From Candidatus Bathyarchaeota archaeon (GTDB lineage Archaea > Thermoproteota > Bathyarchaeia > Bathyarchaeales > Bathycorpusculaceae): DNA of 10,390 nucleotides. The stretch lies in the NCBI GenBank assembly GCA_030589055.1, contig JAUUWK010000028.1:1-10390 (forward strand), in the 5' to 3' direction. Position numbers and translations under genes: made by a program. Within the stretch, counting starts at the first letter, position 1; every line of letters starts with the position of its first letter. A model generated the notes under the pieces. It saw only the letters and a program-made list of their open reading frames with translations, was not told the origin of the DNA and ran no database searches. Shown piece by piece: positions 5,884-10,390 of the stretch.

Positions 5884-7518
5884 CTAGGCTGTTCCGCTCA
5901 TCTCAATGATTTTCGGCACAATCCATTCGAAACCAATAGCCATCATGTGAATCCCAGCAGCACTAGTAGTCTTGCGAATCTCGCGAACCAGCTCTCCAAA
6001 GATTTCAACATTCTCCTCCCGAAACGCCTCCTTACTCTTCTCCCTCGCTCTGCGCAGGCGATGCTCCACATCCTCCGAGACTTTAATCCCAGGCACAAAC
6101 TTGATCATCCAATTCATCATAGCCCTCGACTTAAAGGGTGCAACACCAATCAAAACAGGCGTCTTGAGATACTCCACCGCATCCAAAAACCGCTTAGCCT
6201 GCTCAATACTGTAAACACATTGCGTCTGAATAAAATCAACTCCAAGCTTCACTTTTCTCTCAATTTTCAAAATTTCAGCCTCCAAAGGATCAGCATTTGG
6301 TGCACCCGCAATACCAATATTAAACTTCGGCGGTTCCTCAATCTTATTACCCTTCAAATCCACGCCTTCATCTATCACCTTCCTCATCATATACGTAAAA
6401 GTCGCAGAGTCCAAATCAAAAACAGGCATAGACTCAGGAGTATCCCCAACCGTCGTGTGATCACCAGTCAAAACCAAAATATTCCTAATCCCTAAAGCAC
6501 CAGCCGCCAAAACATCAGACAACAAAGCTAAACGATTCCTATCACGAGCAGTCATCTGATAAACAGCCTCCAAACCCACCTCCCTTTGAATCATATAAGA
6601 CGGCACAAGAGCATTCATATACCCAAAAGACGTAGGATTATCAGTAACGTTAGCAGCAACAACATGACCCTTCAAAATCTTAGCCCCTTCGATAACCTCA
6701 TGAAGATTCGTCGTCTTTACGGGCTCAAGCTCCCCTGTGAAAACAAACTTACCCTCACGAATCTGCTTCATCAACTCACTGTATGCTTCCCTCTTAAACG
6801 CCCCACCAATAACCTCCTCCTTTGCTTCTTCCTTTTTCTTCGCTATTGCCCCTATCGTTTCGCCGGGCAGTTCTCGTGGATGCTCTGAAATCCTATAGTC
6901 CCTAGGAATCCTGAACTTCTTAAACAAGTCAAGCTTGTTCCTCTCTTTTAGGCGATTGTAAATGAGTATCCAAGCACAGTCGCTTTTCCCTCCACCGACC
7001 TCACACTTCCCACTTGCTTGTCCGCCACAAGGTCCATTAAGGAGACTTTTAGCGCATCTAGTTATAGGACATATACCCCCTGTTTCGAACAGGATGCAGT
7101 CTCCGCAGGCTCGACACATCTCATAGAACTTCCCTTCTTTTGTGTCATGCATTCCGATGAACATCGTGTCGTTTGCTGGAATGATTATCTTGTTTGAGTA
7201 CAAGTCTGCAAGTGTTTGAACTCCAACTCCGCATCCTAAGCTAATAATAGCGTCATATTCTCCTATGAGCGGATGAAGTGAAGATGCAGCTATCTGCCTA
7301 TCACATTGGCGTAAAATCGAAATTGCCTTGATTTTCGAGCCGTTTCTGCCTCCGAGTTTTCTGTGCATCTCAAGCAGTTTCTTCAAAATCTCAGCTTGCT
7401 TTTCGCCACCGGCCTGTACTATAGCAGCGCATCCATCGCAACCCACTATCAGCAGGTTTTCAAGATTTCCGGTCATTTCAAAAATTCTTTCAAGCGGTTT
7501 CTGCTGGACAATAATCAA
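5884..7518 (-). CDS. Fused MetV-MetF methylenetetrahydrofolate reductase
   Basis: The 544-residue protein joins two subunits that are separate genes in many acetogens. Residues about 1-215 are the cysteine-rich MetV (MTHFR C-terminal) domain. Its cysteines are at 27, 30, 72, 96, 135, 138, 141, 150, 155, 164, 172 and 181, with CRACGDC and NGPCGG motifs, and should bind zinc and an iron-sulfur cluster. A charged linker (about 225-240) leads to the MetF TIM barrel at about 245-544, with GELEP at 262-266 (active-site Glu), TARDRNRLAL at 323-332, LTGD at 350-353, AGAPNADP at 404-411 and GIHMM at 522-526. It should reduce methylene- to methyl-tetrahydrofolate or a related pterin in the methyl branch of the Wood-Ljungdahl pathway. 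I accept the TTG start because GGAGG lies 9 bases before it and MetV motifs begin soon after. The divergent flavoprotein and downstream ferredoxin are likely electron partners. Confidence 0.93.
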   Translation of the reverse strand: MIIVQQKPLERIFEMTGNLENLLIVGCDGCAAIVQAGGEKQAEILKKLLEMHRKLGGRNGSKIKAISILRQCDRQIAASSLHPLIGEYDAIISLGCGVGVQTLADLYSNKIIIPANDTMFIGMHDTKEGKFYEMCRACGDCILFETGGICPITRCAKSLLNGPCGGQASGKCEVGGGKSDCAWILIYNRLKERNKLDLFKKFRIPRDYRISEHPRELPGETIGAIAKKKEEAKEEVIGGAFKREAYSELMKQIREGKFVFTGELEPVKTTNLHEVIEGAKILKGHVVAANVTDNPTSFGYMNALVPSYMIQREVGLEAVYQMTARDRNRLALLSDVLAAGALGIRNILVLTGDHTTVGDTPESMPVFDLDSATFTYMMRKVIDEGVDLKGNKIEEPPKFNIGIAGAPNADPLEAEILKIERKVKLGVDFIQTQCVYSIEQAKRFLDAVEYLKTPVLIGVAPFKSRAMMNWMIKFVPGIKVSEDVEHRLRRAREKSKEAFREENVEIFGELVREIRKTTSAAGIHMMAIGFEWIVPKIIEMSGTA

Positions 7519-7527
7519 GATGTAAAG

Positions 7528-7532
7528 CCTCC
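7528..7532 (-). promoter_or_regulatory. Shine-Dalgarno that decides the TTG start of MetV-MetF
   Basis: The minus strand reads GGAGG (within AGAGGAGG), 9 bases before TTG 7518. No similar site precedes the next in-frame ATG at 7476, which would also cut the first strand of the MetV domain close. Confidence 0.6.
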
Positions 7533-7565
7533 TCTAAAGAACCTCTTATGAGCTTTAACCAGAAA

Positions 7566-7573
7566 TATAAAAA
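7566..7573 (-). promoter_or_regulatory. TATA box for the MetV-MetF gene
   Basis: TTTTTATA on the minus strand predicts transcription start near 7543, leaving a leader of about 25 bases that carries the GGAGG site. It lies in the 148-base region shared with the divergent 701-residue gene, so the two are probably co-regulated. Confidence 0.5.
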
Positions 7574-7640
7574 TTCCTATAGCCAAGACGCAAGTTTAAT
7601 ATTCATGGCTTTGCATCCCTTAAAGTTCTCACGATAGCAA

Positions 7641-7646
7641 TTTAAA
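7641..7646 (+). promoter_or_regulatory. TATA-like element for the GltD-ferredoxin-MvhD gene
   Basis: TTTAAA is centred about 24 bases before ATG 7667, which would give a leaderless or nearly leaderless transcript. However, GAGGT at 7655-7659 is a plausible ribosome site, and a second element (TTTAATATT near 7594-7602) could start a longer leader. Confidence 0.35.
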
Positions 7647-7666
7647 GACCATTTGAGGTTAGCATT

Positions 7667-9772
7667 ATGCCCCCTCACAACCTTGCCGAAAAATGTTATC
7701 CTCCTTGCCGCAAGGCTTGTCCAGCAGAAATAAACATCCAAGCCTACATCGCTCTCATAACCCAAGGAAGATTCAAAGAAGCCCTAGAAGTCATAAGAAA
7801 GTACATTCCCTTTCCAGTGGTTTGCGGAAGAGTGTGCTTTAGCCCATGCGAGGAAGCATGTACAAGAAAAGACATAGACGAGGCGCTAAGCATACGAGCC
7901 CTGAAACGGCTCGTCACAGACTATGAGGTTGAGATGGGAAAAAAACAGAAACCAAGTCCGATACCGAAAAGATACAACGAGAAGATAGCAATAATCGGCT
8001 CTGGCCCCGCCGGGCTCACAGTAGCCTACGAACTTGTCAAGATGGGATACCCCGTTACAATTTTCGAAAAAGCTTCCAAACTCGGCGGCATGTTAAGAGA
8101 ATGCATACCGGACTATCGCTTGCCAAAGGAAGTAGTCGACATCGAAATCCAATACGTTATAGATTTAGGCGTAGAAACAAGAACAAACACCACAGTAGGC
8201 AAAGACATTACTATAGACAACCTGCTCAATCAAGGCTACAAAACAGTCTTCATAGTCACCGGTGCCCCGCAATGCCTAAAACTAAACATCGAAGGAGAAA
8301 ACCTAGATGGCGTTCTCCACTCCCTTGAATTTCTAGGAGACGTAAACTCTGGCAAGCACATCGAACTTGGAGACAAAGTGACAGTCATTGGCGGAGGAGA
8401 CGTCGCCATTGACGCGGCCCGAACTGCAAAGCGCCTAGGTCCCAGTCAGGTAACCATAATATATAGACGGTCAGAGAAGGAGATGCCTGCGCATCACCAG
8501 GGAGTTGAAGAGGCAAAGCTGGAAGGTGTTAACCTTCATTTCCTGGCTTCCCCAAAAAGATTCATTGGCAAAAATGGGAAACTTGTTTCAGTAGAGTGCC
8601 TTCGGATGAGTTTAGGACCGCCAGATGACTCCGGTAGAAGACGCCCAGTACCCATCGAAGGCTCAGAGTTCACAGTGCCAGTTGACACAGTTATACTGGC
8701 AATAGGGGAGACACCAGACACATCATTCTTACCTAAGGAAGTTGAAATCACAAAAAGAAACAGGATCATAGTTGACACTGTCACACTTGAAACAAGAATG
8801 CCCGGAGTATTCGCTGGAGGAGATGTTGTCACAGGACCAGCGTCAGTGATAGAAGCCATAGCTGCAGGCAAGAAGGCCGCAGTTTCCATAGACCGCTACC
8901 TCAGGGGCCTCGATTTAAGAGCAGGAAGAGAGGAAAAGATCTCCGAAACGACATGGGTTACAGACGAAAAACTGCTAGAGAAAAAGCCTAGACACCCCGT
9001 GCCGCGTTTGGCCCCACCTCAACGCTCCGGAAATTTCAAAGAGGTTGAACTCGGGTTCAGTGTGGAAAATGGCATAAAAGAAGCCCACAGATGCTTGTTG
9101 TGTGGACCGTGTGCTCAATGCCTTCAAATCGAAGACATGTGCGAGTCAGATCTTGTGCTAGTGGATAAGGATGGATGCATTGCATGCACCAACTGTGAAA
9201 AAGTCTGCCAATACGGAGCTATAAAAGTTGAGAAATCCGTCGCAAAAGTTGACGAAGCACTCTGCAAGGGCTGCGGAACATGCGCAGTTGAATGCCCAGC
9301 AATGGCAATTTCCATGAGCAACTTCACAAACGAGAAAATCTTGGCTTCGATAAAGGAAGCTTCAAAGACATGGAGAAGCAACGAACCACATGTTTTGGCT
9401 TTCATCTGTAACTGGTGCCAGAACGGAAAAATTGACGAGCTTGGAGAACACCCAAGCGCTCACGTTGTTCCAGTTAGGTGCACAGGAAGGGTAGACCAAC
9501 TGCATGTCCTTCAAGCTTTCTGGACTGGGGCAGACGGCGTCTTACTTATTGGCTGTCACGGTTCAGACTGCCACTTTGGTTCGGGCGCCTCAATTACTGA
9601 GAAAAGAATAGAAGAAATAAAGAAATGGCTCAAAATTGTCGGAATAGAGCCAGAACGGCTACGAACAGAGCAGACATCGCCTGATGAAAAACGTGATCTC
9701 AACGAAATCATCATGAACTTTGTGTCTAAACTAAAAGATATAGGGGTTAATCCATTACAAAAGAGAATCTAA
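7667..9772 (+). CDS. GltD/NfnB-like FAD oxidoreductase fused to 2[4Fe-4S] ferredoxin and MvhD domains
   Basis: The 701-residue protein is built from three modules. Residues about 1-90 hold GltD-type iron-sulfur cysteines (10, 14, 18, 53, 57, 61, 65, with CGRVC). Residues about 105-415 are the flavoprotein: FAD loop GSGPAG at 111-116, nucleotide loop GGGDVAIDAAR at 242-252 followed by IYRRSEKEMPA, and the FAD-closing GGDVVTGP at 384-391. Next come a four-cysteine group at 476-485 and a ferredoxin with cysteines 504, 507, 510, 514 and 533, 536, 539, 543. From about 575 the chain is an MvhD/FlpD domain with cysteines 581, 584, 605, 630 and 635 (CNWC, VRCTGRVDQ, GCHGSDCHF). MvhD links hydrogenases or dehydrogenases to HdrA. 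Here it probably connects NAD(P)H or an Hdr-type complex with the divergent MetV-MetF reductase. GAGGT precedes the ATG. The electron donor and direction cannot be read from sequence. Confidence 0.93.
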   Translation: MPPHNLAEKCYPPCRKACPAEINIQAYIALITQGRFKEALEVIRKYIPFPVVCGRVCFSPCEEACTRKDIDEALSIRALKRLVTDYEVEMGKKQKPSPIPKRYNEKIAIIGSGPAGLTVAYELVKMGYPVTIFEKASKLGGMLRECIPDYRLPKEVVDIEIQYVIDLGVETRTNTTVGKDITIDNLLNQGYKTVFIVTGAPQCLKLNIEGENLDGVLHSLEFLGDVNSGKHIELGDKVTVIGGGDVAIDAARTAKRLGPSQVTIIYRRSEKEMPAHHQGVEEAKLEGVNLHFLASPKRFIGKNGKLVSVECLRMSLGPPDDSGRRRPVPIEGSEFTVPVDTVILAIGETPDTSFLPKEVEITKRNRIIVDTVTLETRMPGVFAGGDVVTGPASVIEAIAAGKKAAVSIDRYLRGLDLRAGREEKISETTWVTDEKLLEKKPRHPVPRLAPPQRSGNFKEVELGFSVENGIKEAHRCLLCGPCAQCLQIEDMCESDLVLVDKDGCIACTNCEKVCQYGAIKVEKSVAKVDEALCKGCGTCAVECPAMAISMSNFTNEKILASIKEASKTWRSNEPHVLAFICNWCQNGKIDELGEHPSAHVVPVRCTGRVDQLHVLQAFWTGADGVLLIGCHGSDCHFGSGASITEKRIEEIKKWLKIVGIEPERLRTEQTSPDEKRDLNEIIMNFVSKLKDIGVNPLQKRI

Positions 9773-9802
9773 GCAACCATCCTGTATGGCTTTTAAAACT
9801 AA

Positions 9803-9810
9803 TTTTATAA
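9803..9810 (+). promoter_or_regulatory. TATA box upstream of the CooT-like gene
   Basis: TTTTATAA predicts transcription start near 9833, shortly before ATG 9849. A similar TTTTAAAA lies at 9791-9798. Either position argues against the longer reading frame that would begin at ATG 9786. Confidence 0.5.
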
Positions 9811-9848
9811 CTAAGCTGACACTTACTATAGTTAAGGTTGGAAGAAGA

Positions 9849-10028
9849 ATGTGCGAATTCACCGTAATCCTTAACGAAGAAGTCGTATTCAAAGACGCAG
9901 TTTATGCGAAGATGGAAAGCAATAACGTTACAGTTAAAGATGTGCTCGGAGATGCCAACAATTTCAGAAACTGCAAGATTATTGAGGTTGACGTGAATTC
10001 CACTCGGCTAGTGCTATCGAGTGTCTAG
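9849..10028 (+). CDS. CooT-like putative nickel-binding protein
   Basis: The 59-residue protein starts MCEFTVILNEEVVFKDAVYA and ends in a short beta strand. It matches the small CooT family (once called predicted RNA-binding protein), in which the cysteine at position 2 helps a dimer bind nickel. CooT of Rhodospirillum rubrum is encoded with CO dehydrogenase maturation genes. I take ATG 9849, not ATG 9786, because the Met-Cys start is the family's key feature, GGAAG lies just before it, and a TATA box sits inside the longer frame. It follows the redox fusion gene by 76 bases but seems to have its own promoter. A role in nickel supply for a CO dehydrogenase elsewhere in the genome is an inference from family and context. 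Confidence 0.75.
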   Translation: MCEFTVILNEEVVFKDAVYAKMESNNVTVKDVLGDANNFRNCKIIEVDVNSTRLVLSSV

Positions 10029-10177
10029 ATTGAATTAAACTTAAGTTTTTCGAATTCCTTTTCTAAATATAGAATTAGTGTTCCATAGGAATCGAAGATG
10101 TGGCTTTTCTCATGTCCAATGTTGCCTTCACTTTTCAGCACTTGACTTAGAGATTTGATAGCCTTCATCTTAAGCAT
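10025..10177 (-). CDS. Small hypothetical protein, second gene of a coupled pair
   Basis: This is a 50-residue charged protein (MLKMKAIKSLSQVLKSEG, ending YLEKEFEKLKFNSI), with a likely C-terminal amphipathic helix and no membrane segment or cysteine. I do not recognise it. Its ATG overlaps the stop of the preceding gene in a TAATG arrangement, which suggests translation by re-initiation. A second in-frame ATG lies three codons later. Its TAG stop overlaps the stop of the convergent CooT gene by three bases through the CTAG palindrome. The tight packing on both sides supports a real gene. Confidence 0.55.
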   Translation of the reverse strand: MLKMKAIKSLSQVLKSEGNIGHEKSHIFDSYGTLILYLEKEFEKLKFNSI

Positions 10178-10353
10178 TAATACTCAATTTCCTCGGAGCT
10201 GGAAGTTTCGCCTCTTTTCTCCAAACTATCCATTAACTCCCTAGAGATTCTAACACATTCTTTCACATGTTCCACAGATTCCTGCTCTGCTTTCATGTAA
10301 TCTTCAAATCTAGCCTCTAGTTTTCGTATTTCTCTCGAAAATTCAGACGCCAT
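10177..10353 (-). CDS. Small coiled-coil hypothetical protein, first gene of a coupled pair
   Basis: The 58-residue protein starts MASEFSREIRKLEARFEDYM and ends in a serine- and glutamate-rich tail. It is highly charged with a heptad-like pattern, so a short coiled coil is likely. There is no membrane segment and one cysteine. The ATG at 10353 has GGAGAT at 10361-10366, 7 bases upstream, a good ribosome site. An A-rich TTAAAAAA at about 10375-10382 on this strand could be its TATA box. The stop overlaps the next start. Function unknown. The pair may form a small complex, as coupled tiny genes often do. Confidence 0.6.
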   Translation of the reverse strand: MASEFSREIRKLEARFEDYMKAEQESVEHVKECVRISRELMDSLEKRGETSSSEEIEY

Positions 10354-10390
10354 AAGTTATATCTCCAACTAATACTTTTTTAACTCTTTT

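Noticed and set aside
5947..6888. Long plus-strand frames opposite MetV-MetF
   Set aside because: They are antisense to a well-supported gene, and their composition simply reflects the C/A-rich plus strand.
8536..9405. Minus-strand frames opposite the 701-residue fusion
   Set aside because: They are shadows of a gene with clear FAD, ferredoxin and MvhD motifs.
9786..9848. Longer start for the CooT-like protein at ATG 9786
   Set aside because: It would bury the Met-Cys start typical of the family and overlaps TATA-like elements at 9791-9798 and 9803-9810.
1..10390. CRISPR array, insertion sequence or attachment site
   Set aside because: I saw no direct-repeat series, transposase, integrase or terminal inverted repeats anywhere in the window.

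Overview
The window looks like a chromosomal segment of an uncultured archaeon, most likely a Bathyarchaeia-like member of the Thermoproteota. The reasons are an archaeal ubiquitin-like protein with its E1 enzyme, an archaeal NcsA/TtuA tRNA thiolase, Shine-Dalgarno sequences of the GGTGAT/GGAGG type, TTTATA-like boxes about 25-27 bases before some starts, and a Wood-Ljungdahl-type MetV/MetF gene next to an MvhD-containing flavoprotein. The lineage is inferred from gene content. No rRNA or tRNA is present to confirm it.

Region 1 (1-4733) is about sulfur carriers and tRNA thiolation. A PP-loop, cysteine-rich ThiI/MnmA-like protein (192-1172) is followed by a small helical protein (1227-1619). 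Facing them on the minus strand are a UbaA/MoeB-type E1 enzyme (1837-2877), a 37-codon ORF just before it with a strong ribosome site (2880-2993), a small ORF broken by an in-frame TGA (3077-3334), and NcsA (3344-4288). A MoaD/SAMP/Urm1-like protein ending in Gly-Gly is transcribed divergently (4449-4733). The SAMP, E1 and NcsA genes together give a complete route: adenylation of the carrier tail, thiocarboxylate formation, and sulfur delivery to tRNA.

Region 2 (4734-5289) is poorly coding and looks worn down. It holds a plus-strand hypothetical ORF and, antisense to its end, a frameshifted small membrane protein that still has a well-placed TATA box.

Region 3 (5290-10028) is a C1/redox block. 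It contains a two-cluster ferredoxin-like protein, a fused MetV-MetF methylenetetrahydrofolate reductase (both minus strand), and a divergent 701-residue fusion of a GltD/NfnB-like flavoprotein, a 2[4Fe-4S] ferredoxin and an MvhD domain. A CooT-like putative nickel-binding protein follows. A plausible reading is that the 701-residue protein and the ferredoxin carry electrons between NAD(P)H or an Hdr-type complex and the methylene-folate reductase of the methyl branch. CooT would fit nearby CO dehydrogenase maturation.

Region 4 (10025-10353) holds two tiny minus-strand genes joined by a TAATG stop/start overlap, both of unknown function.
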